From: an uncultured Limosilactobacillus sp.
GTDB lineage: Bacteria > Bacillota > Bacilli > Lactobacillales > Lactobacillaceae
DNA length: 43,490 nt
Assembly (NCBI RefSeq): GCF_934202235.1
Contig: NZ_CAKPXS010000008.1
Span: forward strand, 1 to 43,490
Direction of reading: 5' to 3'
The notes under the pieces were generated by a model, which did not search any database, was not told the origin of the DNA, and saw nothing but the letters and a program-made list of their open reading frames with translations. This document shows positions 8,343 through 16,291 of the stretch, in pieces (the first letter of the stretch is position 1; the number at the start of each line of letters is the position of its first letter). The position numbers and the translations under genes were made by a program.

Positions 8343-9131
8343 TTAGCGTTTACTTCTTAACCACGCTCGTGATTCATCCAGGTCAAACCCCTTCGCATAT
8401 AAACGACGGAGCACCCGTTGTTCACGGTCGCGGCCCTCAAAGCGGCGATACTTCTGCCAGGCTTTTTCTGCCGCAGCTACCAGCAGTTGGTGCTGTTCAT
8501 CAACAGAAACACTTGGTGCTGCCTCAGCGGCCACTTGCCGCGCTAAGCCAAAACCATAACCCTGCACCGCCAAAGATTGCTCGACTTTTTGTTGCCGGCG
8601 ACGTGTGGAACTGCGATGATAACGGCGGTATAACTTACCAGCCAGCTTACGCGCATTTGCTGCTTGCTGTTCGGCGGAAAATTCCGCTAAGCCGCCTTCA
8701 ATGTCAGCTGGACTGACACCCTTCTGGGCCAGCTTTTGACTAATTACCCGCGGCCCCTTCAATGAAGTGTTAACCATGGTTCGTACGTACGCCTTGGCAT
8801 ATTGGCGGTCATCAAGAAGCCGTTCAGCTTTCAGCCGTTCAACGACCTGCTCAATTTGTTCCGGGGCAGCTTCCAAGTCGGCTAGTTTCTTCTGCAGCTC
8901 AGCGACCGTCCGTGGTTGATAGGACAAGTAATCTAGCGCCCGTGAGTAAACCTTTGACTGGTGATCGGCCTTTTTAATGATCGCCACCTGCTGGTCGTCA
9001 AGTTCGACTCCCTTCAGCAAGCGGTACTTTACCAGCACTTCCTCGCTAACTGGGAAGGCGAACTTGCCATTGAGGTAAATATTATACCTTCCCGCTTTCT
9101 TCTGGGCGGTGATTTTAGTAATCTTCGCCAT
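8343..9131 (-). CDS. recX: RecX, regulator of RecA
   Basis: This 262-residue protein matches the longer Firmicutes RecX. It has an N-terminal extension (KITKITAQKKAGRYNIYLNG) and then the three-helix repeats typical of the family: ALDYLSYQPRTVAELQKKL, RLLDDRQYAKAYVRTMVNTSLKGPRVI, QKLAQKGVSPADIEGGL, and a second set near the C-terminus ending in RRLYAKGFDLDESRAWL. RecX binds RecA filaments and modulates strand exchange during repair. AAAGGG lies about 13 nt before the ATG. It is transcribed alone, divergent from the DUF1659/DUF2922 pair, with a 100-nt shared upstream region. Confidence 0.93.
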   Translation of the reverse strand: MAKITKITAQKKAGRYNIYLNGKFAFPVSEEVLVKYRLLKGVELDDQQVAIIKKADHQSKVYSRALDYLSYQPRTVAELQKKLADLEAAPEQIEQVVERLKAERLLDDRQYAKAYVRTMVNTSLKGPRVISQKLAQKGVSPADIEGGLAEFSAEQQAANARKLAGKLYRRYHRSSTRRRQQKVEQSLAVQGYGFGLARQVAAEAAPSVSVDEQHQLLVAAAEKAWQKYRRFEGRDREQRVLRRLYAKGFDLDESRAWLRSKR

Positions 9132-9231
9132 TTCTTAAAATCATCCCTTTACAATTACCCTCCTCAATCGTTTCTATTAGTGTAAGCAGCGGCCGCCACT
9201 TACCACTAACCAACCAAAAGGAGAACGCATT

Positions 9232-9435
9232 ATGAATAATTCCGCATTTAAGTCAGCTAAGCTTCGTCTGGAGATGTCCGGTGTCGGTGACAAAAACAAG
9301 ACGATTGTTACCTTCAACAACCTGGTTCAATCGCCTAGTGCCGACAGCCTGCACATTTTGCAGACCGCGATCGAGACCTTTACTGCCGGAACGATTGAAG
9401 ATACGCAACTCGTTGTCACTTCCCAACTGAACTAA
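9232..9435 (+). CDS. DUF1659 family small protein
   Basis: The protein has 67 residues, with the pattern SAKLRLEMSG...KTIVTFNNLVQSPSADSLHILQTAIETFT typical of DUF1659, a small cytoplasmic family of unknown role in Firmicutes. AAAGGAG is 8 nt before the ATG. It is followed 19 nt later by a DUF2922 gene; these two families are often paired, and the pair ends in a strong terminator. No membrane segment or signal is seen. Function unknown. Confidence 0.82.
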   Translation: MNNSAFKSAKLRLEMSGVGDKNKTIVTFNNLVQSPSADSLHILQTAIETFTAGTIEDTQLVVTSQLN

Positions 9436-9454
9436 GCAAAGGAGTCACTAACTG

Positions 9455-9694
9455 ATGAAGAGCTTAAATTTAACTTACAAGGGCAGCCTTGGTAAAACCC
9501 ACCTGTTGAAGATCAACTACGTCAAGGATGGCCTGACAAAGGCAGAAATTTCCCAGCAAATGAAAGCATTGGCAGATAGCCAATTATTTGCCAAGGACGG
9601 CGAACAACTCTATGTTCAACCAGTTTCCGCCAAGTACGTTACCACCACCGAAGAAGTAATCCTCGGGAAGGAAGATTTTAATACCCCGGCATAA
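9455..9694 (+). CDS. DUF2922 family small protein
   Basis: The protein has 79 residues with the DUF2922 pattern: KSLNLTYKGSLGKTHLLKINYVKDGLT, then a middle helix and a C-terminal KYVTTTEEVILG segment. AAAGGAG lies before the ATG, just after the stop of the DUF1659 gene, so the two form a two-gene operon. The role is unknown; both families are short, soluble and widely conserved in lactobacilli and bacilli. Confidence 0.82.
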   Translation: MKSLNLTYKGSLGKTHLLKINYVKDGLTKAEISQQMKALADSQLFAKDGEQLYVQPVSAKYVTTTEEVILGKEDFNTPA

Positions 9695-9702
9695 CCTAAT
9701 GA

Positions 9703-9736
9703 GGGCAGCGACTAATGATGGTCGCTGTCCTTTTTA
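9703..9736 (+). terminator. Terminator of the DUF1659-DUF2922 operon
   Basis: A 10-bp stem (9703-9712 with 9721-9730, one G-T pair) and 8-nt loop are followed by TTTTTATTT. The first arm touches the stop codon of the convergent yihY gene. Confidence 0.85.
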
Positions 9737-10617
9737 TTTACTGCCAGGTCGCGCACCAGCTGGAAGAAAGTCCGCCGCTCTTTGGCTGGTCCCTCAATCA
9801 AACCCTGCACCGTCGCATTAATCACTGCGCCAATCATGACCAGCATCCCCGAAATATCGAGCCAGATCATCAGCATAATAAAGGCCCCGATCGTCTTGTA
9901 GGAGGTGATGCTGTGGGAGAAAACGACAGTATAGTAGGAAAAGAGTCGTGACAACGCCATCCAGGCCAGGGTCACCGCTAGTGCCCCCACCACCACGTAG
10001 CGCAACCGCACCCGGGCGCTTGGTACGAAGTAGTAGAGTAAACTCAACGTCACAAAAAGGCCCCCAAAGGTCACCGGCCACTTGAGTGAAGTAAACAACT
10101 GGATATATTCCATACTAAAGTGAAACAGCGGCTGGATGGCTAAAAGCACCTGCTCCCCCAGTCCGTAGAGGATAATCAGAACAAAGAGAATCACAATCAC
10201 CACGACCATCCACAGAAAAGAGACGATCCGATTAATGACCGGGTTCTGGTTCTCTGCTACCCCGTAGGCATGGTTGACGCTCCGTTGAAAGGCGGCAATA
10301 CCAGTGCTGGTTGACCAGAGAGCAATCAAGGCCCCGGTAGTCAGCAAGCCGCCGCTCCCCCGCTGCAAAAAGGCGTAGATAAAGGGACGAATGAAGCTGT
10401 AAATTGACGTCGGAATCGCGGTTTGCAGGTAAGACGTCACTGTGTCGGCATCGAGCCCCATCATCGGCATCAGGTTACCGACAACGATGATCGCCGGAAA
10501 AATCGACAACAGCGTGTAATAAGCGAGCACTGCCGCCGACGCCGACACCTGGGCCATCCGAAAGTGCTTCATAAAGACCTGGATAAAATGTTTAGTTTTG
10601 TGGGGAATTTGTTTCAT
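9712..10617 (-). CDS. YihY/BrkB family integral membrane protein
   Basis: This roughly 301-residue protein has six predicted membrane helices and family signatures: SASAAVLAYYTLLSIFPAIIVV at the start, the YGVAENQNPV motif and LMIWLDISGMLVMIGAVINA near the end. The family was once called ribonuclease BN, but that activity belongs to another protein; its true role is unknown, and transporter or envelope roles have been proposed. ATG 10617 (or 10620) is preferred because GGAG lies 3-6 nt upstream; an ATG at 10629 overlaps that site. A terminator separates it from map, so it probably has its own promoter or relies on read-through. Confidence 0.88.
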   Translation of the reverse strand: MKQIPHKTKHFIQVFMKHFRMAQVSASAAVLAYYTLLSIFPAIIVVGNLMPMMGLDADTVTSYLQTAIPTSIYSFIRPFIYAFLQRGSGGLLTTGALIALWSTSTGIAAFQRSVNHAYGVAENQNPVINRIVSFLWMVVVIVILFVLIILYGLGEQVLLAIQPLFHFSMEYIQLFTSLKWPVTFGGLFVTLSLLYYFVPSARVRLRYVVVGALAVTLAWMALSRLFSYYTVVFSHSITSYKTIGAFIMLMIWLDISGMLVMIGAVINATVQGLIEGPAKERRTFFQLVRDLAVNKKDSDHH

Positions 10618-10672
10618 CATTGACTCCATTTATAACGCCCATTTTACCAGGAATAGCCCCTCTTGAACGTAC

Positions 10673-10709
10673 AAAAAGCGAATCGTTGTCAAAAGCGGTT
10701 CGCTTTTTT
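10673..10709 (-). terminator. Terminator downstream of map (may work in both directions)
   Basis: AAAAAGCGAA and TTCGCTTTTT arms enclose an inner CG/CG pairing with one mismatch. On the minus strand the hairpin ends in CTTTTTGT; on the plus strand it ends in a run of seven T. It lies 11 nt past the map stop. Confidence 0.82.
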
Positions 10710-10720
10710 TCTTGTCGAGC

Positions 10721-11554
10721 TTACTTAAATTCCTTGGTTGCCTCGTTAAAGTACTTAATGTAGTTATCATCGTACAAGTACTTCGCATCAGCTTCCGGAT
10801 CCTGTGAGGTCAAAATCTTCGGACCATCCTTGGTAATAACCAGGGTGTGTTCATACTGGCAACTCAGGCTCCCGTCAGCAGTCTTCGCCAACCAACCACT
10901 CGGGTCGGAAGTATCAGCTTCCCAGGTTCCGGTATCAATCATTGGTTCGACGGTAATCGTCATCCCCTCACGGAGCCGAACACCGTGGCCGTGTTCGCCA
11001 TAGTGCGGTACCATCGGATCTTCGTGCATCGTTGGGCCAATTCCGTGACCGACAAATTCACGAACGTCGCCATAGCCGTGCTCATCTTCCGTGTAGTGCT
11101 GGATGACCGCACCAATGTCACCAATCCGGTTGCCAATGACACACTGGTCAATCCCCATATAGAGGGCCTTGTGGGTCACATCCATCAGGTCGCGAACTTC
11201 TTTATTCGGCTTACCAACAGCATAACTCCAGCAGGAGTCACTAAAGGCCCCGTCGAGGTTCACCACCGTGTCGACCTTGACCAGGTCACCATTCTTCAAG
11301 ACCAGGTTCTTCCGTGGGAAGCCGTGGCAAATTTCGTCATTGACACTCACACAGGTGGCGTACTTGTAGCCTTCAAAACCGATTTGAGCGGCAATTGCAC
11401 CGTGTTCCTTAAAGTAGCGGCGGGCAAACTCTTCAATTTCCCAACTGGAAATTCCCGGCTTGATAATTGACCGCAAACCAACGTGCATCCCAGCGAGAAC
11501 CGCCCCGGATTTCTCCATCGCTTCAATTTCTCGCGGTGACTTTAAACTAATCAT
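10721..11554 (-). CDS. map: Methionine aminopeptidase, type I
   Basis: This enzyme removes the initiator Met from new proteins. All expected catalytic and metal ligands are present: His77 (CHGFP), Asp95 (VDTVV), Asp106 (SDSCWS), His170 (GHGIG), His177, Glu203 (TVEPM) and Glu235 (QYEHT), close to the E. coli numbering. At 277 residues it carries a short C-terminal extension (about residues 255-277, DAKYLYDDNYIKYFNEA) seen in lactobacillal and staphylococcal forms. GAGGGAG lies about 9 nt before the ATG. It is a single-gene transcript with its own extended -10 promoter and terminator. Confidence 0.96.
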   Translation of the reverse strand: MISLKSPREIEAMEKSGAVLAGMHVGLRSIIKPGISSWEIEEFARRYFKEHGAIAAQIGFEGYKYATCVSVNDEICHGFPRKNLVLKNGDLVKVDTVVNLDGAFSDSCWSYAVGKPNKEVRDLMDVTHKALYMGIDQCVIGNRIGDIGAVIQHYTEDEHGYGDVREFVGHGIGPTMHEDPMVPHYGEHGHGVRLREGMTITVEPMIDTGTWEADTSDPSGWLAKTADGSLSCQYEHTLVITKDGPKILTSQDPEADAKYLYDDNYIKYFNEATKEFK

Positions 11555-11588
11555 TAATTAACGCTCCCTCTTTTTAATTACTGTTCCA

Positions 11589-11640
11589 GTATAGCACTTT
11601 GCCGGAAGTCCAGGCAGCCGAAAGCCGATTGTGATATACT
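11589..11640. promoter_or_regulatory. Divergent promoter region of map and the flavodoxin gene
   Basis: Two extended -10 boxes face away from each other. On the minus strand TG-C-TATACT (box 11594-11589) serves map; on the plus strand TG-A-TATACT (box 11635-11640) serves the flavodoxin gene. Neither has a good -35 box at 16-18 nt, which fits extended -10 promoters. Confidence 0.65.
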
Positions 11641-11672
11641 AACGGGAGCAATTTATCCAGGAGGCAAAGATT

Positions 11673-12119
11673 ATGGCAAGTGCACTAGTAGTTTATGCCA
11701 CCATTACCGGTAATAACGAGGACGTTGCCGACATCGTGGCCGAAGAATTAAAAAAGCAGGGCGTGGAAGTCGAAGAAACTGAAATTACGATGGCGGATGC
11801 CGCCGACTTCAATGACGCCGACATCTGCGTCGTTTGCCCCTACACTTACGATGAAGGGGCCCTCCCTGATGAAGGTCTCGACTTCTATGACGATCTGCAA
11901 GAAGAAGACCTCAGTGGGAAGATTTTTGGGGTCGCTGGTTCCGGTGACACTGCTTATGCCGATGACTATTGCAAGGCAGTCGACAAGTTCGACGCTGCCT
12001 TTGCCAAAACGGGCGCTAAGCGCGGTGCTGGCCCGATCCACATCAACCTGGCACCCGATGCCGACGATATCACAACACTGGATGCCTTTGCTGATCAACT
12101 CGTCAAGGCTGCTAACTAA
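11673..12119 (+). CDS. Flavodoxin
   Basis: The protein has 148 residues and is strongly acidic. The N-terminal strand and phosphate loop ALVVYATITGNNEDVADIV match the FMN phosphate-binding loop of flavodoxins (T/S-x-T-G-N-T/N), followed by CVVCPYTYDEGALPDEG, the first isoalloxazine loop, and GVAGSGDTAYADDYCKAVD, the second loop. It should be a small cytoplasmic electron carrier. AGGAGG lies 8 nt before the ATG. A GtrA-like gene follows 11 nt later with its ribosome binding site overlapping the stop, so the two are co-transcribed, though no functional link is obvious. The partner reductase is not in the window. Confidence 0.92.
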   Translation: MASALVVYATITGNNEDVADIVAEELKKQGVEVEETEITMADAADFNDADICVVCPYTYDEGALPDEGLDFYDDLQEEDLSGKIFGVAGSGDTAYADDYCKAVDKFDAAFAKTGAKRGAGPIHINLAPDADDITTLDAFADQLVKAAN

Positions 12120-12130
12120 GGAGTTTCGCC

Positions 12131-12565
12131 GTGATTGCTCAACTATGGGATAAGTACAAGCAAGTGGTTTCCTATCTCTTTTGGGGGGTGGTAACCACCG
12201 TCGTCAACATCAGTGTCTTTCAGTGGCTCAGCTCCGGGGTGCACATGAACTATCAGGTGGCCAACATCATCGCCTGGTTCTTATCTGTCCTGGTCGCCTA
12301 CTTTACCAATAAAGTGTGGGTCTTTAATTCCCACTACACGACGGTCAAGGCCTTCGTGATTGAATTTGTTGCCTTTTATTTTTACCGTGGACTGACCCTC
12401 TTAATCGACGTCGCCTTCATGTTCGTCGGCGTCACTGTCCTGCAATTCAACTCGCCGGTCGAACAGTTAGTTGTGAAGACACTTGACAACGTCGTAGTGT
12501 TTATCGCCAACTTTATCTTTTCGAAATTTTTGATCTTTAAACAGCAAAAAAAGTTTGAACGTTAA
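12131..12565 (+). CDS. GtrA-like family membrane protein
   Basis: This 144-residue protein has four predicted membrane helices and the GtrA signature YLFWGVVTTVVNISVFQWL, NIIAWFLSVLVAYFTNKVWVF and NFIFSKFLIFKQQKKFE. GtrA proteins are thought to flip polyprenyl-phosphate-linked sugars for cell-surface glycosylation. The start is GTG with AAGGAG 8 nt upstream, overlapping the flavodoxin stop. A GtrB-like glycosyltransferase in the polysaccharide cluster (5896-6825) is a possible partner, though the genes are far apart and in opposite directions. It is followed by a bidirectional terminator. Confidence 0.9.
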   Translation: MIAQLWDKYKQVVSYLFWGVVTTVVNISVFQWLSSGVHMNYQVANIIAWFLSVLVAYFTNKVWVFNSHYTTVKAFVIEFVAFYFYRGLTLLIDVAFMFVGVTVLQFNSPVEQLVVKTLDNVVVFIANFIFSKFLIFKQQKKFER

Positions 12566-12604
12566 AAAAAGTCATTGGGAAACACGAATTTCCCAATGGC
12601 TTTT
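12566..12604. terminator. Bidirectional terminator between gtrA-like and UDP-GlcNAc 2-epimerase genes
   Basis: A perfect 10-bp stem (12573-12582 with 12589-12598) and 6-nt loop is flanked by a run of seven A on the left and TTTTCTTATTTT on the right, so it can end transcripts from both convergent genes. Confidence 0.9.
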
Positions 12605-12605
12605 C

Positions 12606-13715
12606 TTATTTTAAGTAATCTTCAATGAGGTGAACAATCCGCTGGGCGGCCTGGCCGCCACCAAAGGAGTCACGGCTCCTGGTCATCCGCCAATAATGGA
12701 ACTTCTTGTGCAGGAGCTCGAAGACTGCCTGCTGAATCTTCGTTGGGTCAATCCCCACCAGCTTTGCTTGCTTATGCTTGACGACTTCCGGCCGCTCAGT
12801 CTTATCCCGCAAGAGCAGGACTGGTTTCCGCAGCACCGATGCCTCCTCCAGTGCACTGCCGGAGTCCGTCACTAGCAGGTAGCTACGCGCCGCCAGGTTA
12901 ATATAGTCGGTAAATGGCAACGGCTGGGTAATCGTGATCCGCTCATGGTGGTCCAGGATGCGCTCAGCCGCACTCATCACTTCAGGAACAGGGTACAGTG
13001 GGTAAACCAATTGCACATCGTCATTGGTTTCCACAATATCCTTCATCGTGGCTAAGAGCCGTTCCAGTTTCTCGCCGCGGTTTTCCGGTCGCTGAACAGT
13101 CAGGAGGATAATCCGTTTGTCACCAATCTCCTGCAACAAGGGACTATCATAATCTTCTTTCAAGTTTTGCTGAACGGCGTCGATAATCGTGTTGCCAGTA
13201 ACATGAATCCGCCGTCCCGGATGGTGCTCTAATAAGAGGTTATGGCGGGCAATGTTAGTTGGCGCAAAATAAAGGTCAGCCATCACGTCGACTAGCTGCC
13301 GTTGCAGTTCATCCGGAAACGGCCGCGTCTTATCGTGGGTTCGCAATCCTGCCTCGACGTGAGCTAGTGGTAAGCGGTGGTAGGAAGCGCAAAGACTCCC
13401 TGCCAGAGTGACGGTCGTATCACCGATCACAATGATCATGTCTGGCTGCGCCGCGTTGACGACGTTGTTGAGGTTGTGAATCATTGCCGCTAACCCTTCC
13501 AGGTTATCGAGCTTGGCCGGTAGGGTCTGGAGGTCAAAATCCGGTGCTAAACCCAGGTTCTGCATCGTTTGCTGGAGGAGGGTCGAATGGGCGCCGGCAA
13601 CCGTCAAAACCGGTTGAAACTTGGCAGAATTAGCCATCAGGTGAATAATCGGCGACAACTTGATTGCTTCGGCCCGCGTGCCGAAAAAGAACATAATCTT
13701 TGCAGCGTTTGCCAT
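12606..13715 (-). CDS. wecB: UDP-N-acetylglucosamine 2-epimerase (non-hydrolysing)
   Basis: The 369-residue enzyme converts UDP-GlcNAc to UDP-ManNAc, the precursor for the linkage unit of wall teichoic acid and for some capsules. It starts KIMFFFGTRAEAIKLSPII, the family's N-terminal block, and carries IIVIGDTTVTLAGSL, HVEAGLRTHDKTRPFPDELQRQLVDVMAD (substrate and catalytic region) and VTDSGSALEEASVLRKPVLLLRDKTERPE near the C-terminus. The usual HVEAGLRT..FPEE region has Asp-Glu here. GGAGG and GGAG lie just before the ATG. A weak promoter (TACAAT near 13750) is possible. It is monocistronic and sits apart from the polysaccharide cluster; often called mnaA in Firmicutes. Confidence 0.95.
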   Translation of the reverse strand: MANAAKIMFFFGTRAEAIKLSPIIHLMANSAKFQPVLTVAGAHSTLLQQTMQNLGLAPDFDLQTLPAKLDNLEGLAAMIHNLNNVVNAAQPDMIIVIGDTTVTLAGSLCASYHRLPLAHVEAGLRTHDKTRPFPDELQRQLVDVMADLYFAPTNIARHNLLLEHHPGRRIHVTGNTIIDAVQQNLKEDYDSPLLQEIGDKRIILLTVQRPENRGEKLERLLATMKDIVETNDDVQLVYPLYPVPEVMSAAERILDHHERITITQPLPFTDYINLAARSYLLVTDSGSALEEASVLRKPVLLLRDKTERPEVVKHKQAKLVGIDPTKIQQAVFELLHKKFHYWRMTRSRDSFGGGQAAQRIVHLIEDYLK

Positions 13716-14032
13716 TCTCCTCTCCTCCCTTCATCGATATTTTAATTGTACCGCTAAGCATGGGGCAATTCTATGAACAAAAGATGAAATTTATTAACAA
13801 ACCGCCAAGACATCAGAAATTAGTATCAAAATTTATTTTTACAAAGCTGAAAGAGTCATTATTCTAAATTCACTAATAAAATATAGCTTGAGATTGATCC
13901 AAATATTTATTCATAAACCCCATTTTTCACTTTCAACACCCGACCTATATGCAGATATGTCGGGTGCTCAGAGCTAAATTTTGCCAAAAAAATATCGGCC
14001 AGTGCCTGCTGACACTAGCCGCTTTTTTATGA
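13716..14032. other. AT-rich intergenic region with two hairpins
   Basis: These 317 bases have no supported gene. Bases 13720-13760 hold the ribosome binding site and possible promoter of the epimerase gene. Bases 13770-13930 are plain AT-rich sequence in which I see nothing. A perfect 8-bp inverted repeat, CACCCGAC/GTCGGGTG (13937-13944 with 13959-13966), with an inner ATAT/ATAT pairing, has no T run and is not a convincing terminator. Bases 13997-14020 form the permease terminator, described separately. Confidence 0.6.
13985..14027 (-). terminator. Terminator of the amino acid permease gene
   Basis: An 8-bp stem with one mismatch (13997-14004 with 14013-14020) and 8-nt loop has a T run on the minus strand (ATATTTTTTTGG) and one on the plus strand (GCTTTTTTATG). 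It lies 13 nt after the permease stop. Confidence 0.78.
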
Positions 14033-15391
14033 TCACTTTTTAAACTGTTCGTTATGGTCCACCCGTAGCTTATCCAGCCACTTAACCAGTGCCCAGATAG
14101 GCAAGCCAACGATGACGATCCCAATGAAGAGGAGGACGCCGGCCGGGTCGTTAAAGACTTCGCTGACCAGGACAAAGAGGCCACCAAGGAGGGCGACCAG
14201 CGGAAGCACCGGGTACAGTGGCACCGAGAACGGCCGCTTCGCTGGGTCCGGCTGCCGATGACGGAGAACGAAGATGCCGACAAAGGCCATCGTGTAGAAA
14301 ATGTAGACCGTGAAGACACAGAGGTCTGACAAGTGGTCGGGATCAAAGAAGCACATCATCAACGTTGCCAACACCAGGATAAAGATGGTGGCGTTAACTG
14401 GCACCCGCGACTTGGGCGTCACATAGGCCAAGTAGCGCGAGAACGGCAAGTCACGGCGCTTCGCCATCGCGTAGACAATCCGTGGAAAAGTCATCATTTT
14501 CCCGTTAAGAGTTCCCATCATTGAAATAATGATTCCCAGTGATAGCAGCTTCCCACCAACTTGGCCGAAAGCGGAAGTGGCGAGGTAGGCAGTGGTGTTT
14601 TCGCCTAAGCGGTGGATCTGGTTAACCGACAAGAAGCGGAAAACGCCGTAGGTGATTAAGGTATAGATTACCAGCACCGCGGTAATTCCCATGATGATCG
14701 CCCGTGGCAGCAGCTTCTGCGGGTTCTTCATCTCACCACCGAGATTAGCAATCAAAATCCAGCCATCGTAGCCGAACAGCGTCGCGAGCACCGCTACCCC
14801 GAAATTGCCAGTACTCTGGTGAACCTCGGTCAGTGTCTGCCCGAGAGCGTGTTGGTGGCCGAAGAAAATCCCGAAGATGATAATCGCTGCGATCGGGATC
14901 AGCTTTCCGGCCGTGGTAATCACCGCAAAGGCGGCACCGACCTTGTTCTCCAGCATATTCATCAAAGCGATCAACAGAATGGTAATCACGGCCAAGGGAA
15001 TTCGCCAGGCCGCCGACAAGCCAAAGAAGTTGGCCATCAGAATACTCATGAAACCGGCCACTGCGGCGATAATCGCTGGCCCGTAGACAATCACCTGCAT
15101 CCAGCCAGCTAAGAACCCCATTAATCGGCCATACAGCTCTTCAATGTAGACGTACAGGCCCCCGGTGTAGGGCATCTGAGCCCCAATTTCGGCAATCGTT
15201 AACCCGCCGGTCAGGGTAATGACCCCACCGAGCACCCAGGCGACCAGTGCCATCGTGGAGGAACCGGCACTATCCAAGACTGAGCCCTGTTTAAAGAAGA
15301 TCCCGGAGCCGATGATCGTCCCAATCACGATTGACAGTGCCGACCAGAACCCGAGTGAACGTTTTAATTCGTTTGCTGGTTCTTTTTCCAC
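14033..15391 (-). CDS. APC superfamily amino acid permease/exchanger (SteT/LAT-like)
   Basis: The protein has 452 residues from a GTG at 15391, preferred because GGGGGA lies 7 nt upstream, whereas the upstream ATG (15409) has no site. Twelve predicted membrane helices are visible. The first helix carries IGTIIGSGIFFKQG, the GxG(I/V)F substrate-binding motif of APC transporters, and FGYDGWILIANLGGEMKNPQKLLPRAI is the typical helix 6 region of the SteT/LAT group (serine/threonine or broad neutral amino acid exchangers). The exact substrate cannot be read from sequence. It stands alone between two terminators or gaps, with no catabolic gene nearby. Confidence 0.9.
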   Translation of the reverse strand: MEKEPANELKRSLGFWSALSIVIGTIIGSGIFFKQGSVLDSAGSSTMALVAWVLGGVITLTGGLTIAEIGAQMPYTGGLYVYIEELYGRLMGFLAGWMQVIVYGPAIIAAVAGFMSILMANFFGLSAAWRIPLAVITILLIALMNMLENKVGAAFAVITTAGKLIPIAAIIIFGIFFGHQHALGQTLTEVHQSTGNFGVAVLATLFGYDGWILIANLGGEMKNPQKLLPRAIIMGITAVLVIYTLITYGVFRFLSVNQIHRLGENTTAYLATSAFGQVGGKLLSLGIIISMMGTLNGKMMTFPRIVYAMAKRRDLPFSRYLAYVTPKSRVPVNATIFILVLATLMMCFFDPDHLSDLCVFTVYIFYTMAFVGIFVLRHRQPDPAKRPFSVPLYPVLPLVALLGGLFVLVSEVFNDPAGVLLFIGIVIVGLPIWALVKWLDKLRVDHNEQFKK

Positions 15392-15463
15392 GTTAATTCC
15401 CCCATTCATTTTATTAGAGTTTTCTCATTTTACCATAAACTAAGCCGAAAGAAAACGCCATTC

Positions 15464-16246
15464 TTACCGGCCCCACAAGAACTGGTTGATCAGCTTAAAG
15501 ACCCGCGGGTTTTCGTGCAATTTACTGTGCTGGGCGTTTTTACCGTGGATTACCACCTGGCGGTACGAAGCCGGACGATTACCGAGCATCTCCTTGATCG
15601 ACCGTGATGACTGATTATCGATCCACCCGTCAGTGCCGCCACCCTTGTCACCCATGATGTTGAGTACCTGGGCGTGCGGGTAGTTATTTTTGAGGTTCTG
15701 CAGGTGAGTGACCATCCGCTGGAAGACCTGGTTATTCACTGGTGCTCCCGTCAAACCAGCTCCCGCGAGGACCACCTGTTTTTTCAACCGTGGCATCCCC
15801 TTTTCCTGACCATAGTCATTCAAAAAGGCGAAGTTATCGGTGTTGCCCATCGAATGCCCAACGAGATTGAAGGTCTTGATCCCGTCTTCTTCCTTGAGTT
15901 TCCAGACCACGTTGCGGATGTAGCGGCCGCCCTCCGCCATGTTGGTATTGCGGTTATTCTGTAAGTTGACCTGGACAATTGGGTTGCGCTTGCCCTTAAT
16001 CGACGGGCCATGCAAGGCCACGCGGCCATCCGCTTTTACTTGCGCCTGGACGACCGTCTCAGTCACCCCGGCTTTGCGGGCAGCAGCGACCATCGAGTCC
16101 TCGGCCCGCGAACTTGACCCGTAACCGTGGACAAAGATCGTCGGTGTCGTCGAATGGACCCACTTCTTTTGTGCCTGCCGGTTGGTGCAGCCGGCCAGGC
16201 CGACGACTAACAATAGTAGTAGGATGTTTAACCAGGATTTTTTCAT
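15464..16246 (-). CDS. Lipoprotein alpha/beta hydrolase, DUF915 family
   Basis: The 260-residue protein begins with a lipoprotein signal peptide: positive start, a leucine-rich core and the lipobox LAGC with Cys at residue 20, so it should be lipid-anchored outside the membrane. The hydrolase fold is shown by TPTIFVHGYGSS (oxyanion region) and the nucleophile elbow LVGHSMGN, with Ser in GHSMG. A C-terminal HSKLHENP His is the likely catalytic His. DUF915 proteins are common in lactobacilli; lipase or esterase activity is assumed rather than shown. AAGGGAG lies 6 nt before the ATG. It follows the corA terminator. Confidence 0.9.
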   Translation of the reverse strand: MKKSWLNILLLLLVVGLAGCTNRQAQKKWVHSTTPTIFVHGYGSSSRAEDSMVAAARKAGVTETVVQAQVKADGRVALHGPSIKGKRNPIVQVNLQNNRNTNMAEGGRYIRNVVWKLKEEDGIKTFNLVGHSMGNTDNFAFLNDYGQEKGMPRLKKQVVLAGAGLTGAPVNNQVFQRMVTHLQNLKNNYPHAQVLNIMGDKGGGTDGWIDNQSSRSIKEMLGNRPASYRQVVIHGKNAQHSKLHENPRVFKLINQFLWGR

Positions 16247-16262
16247 GACTGACTCCCTTCTG

Positions 16263-16288
16263 AAAAAGGCCCCGGTTGCTCCGGGACC
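16263..16288 (-). terminator. Terminator of the corA operon
   Basis: An 8-bp stem (16268-16275 with 16281-16288, one T-G pair) with a TTGCT loop is followed on the minus strand by TTTTTC. It lies directly after the corA stop. Confidence 0.85.
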
Positions 16289-16291
16289 CGT

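Noticed and set aside
10847..11470. 207-codon plus-strand frame inside map
   Set aside because: Antisense shadow of an intact methionine aminopeptidase; no start signal and no protein family pattern.
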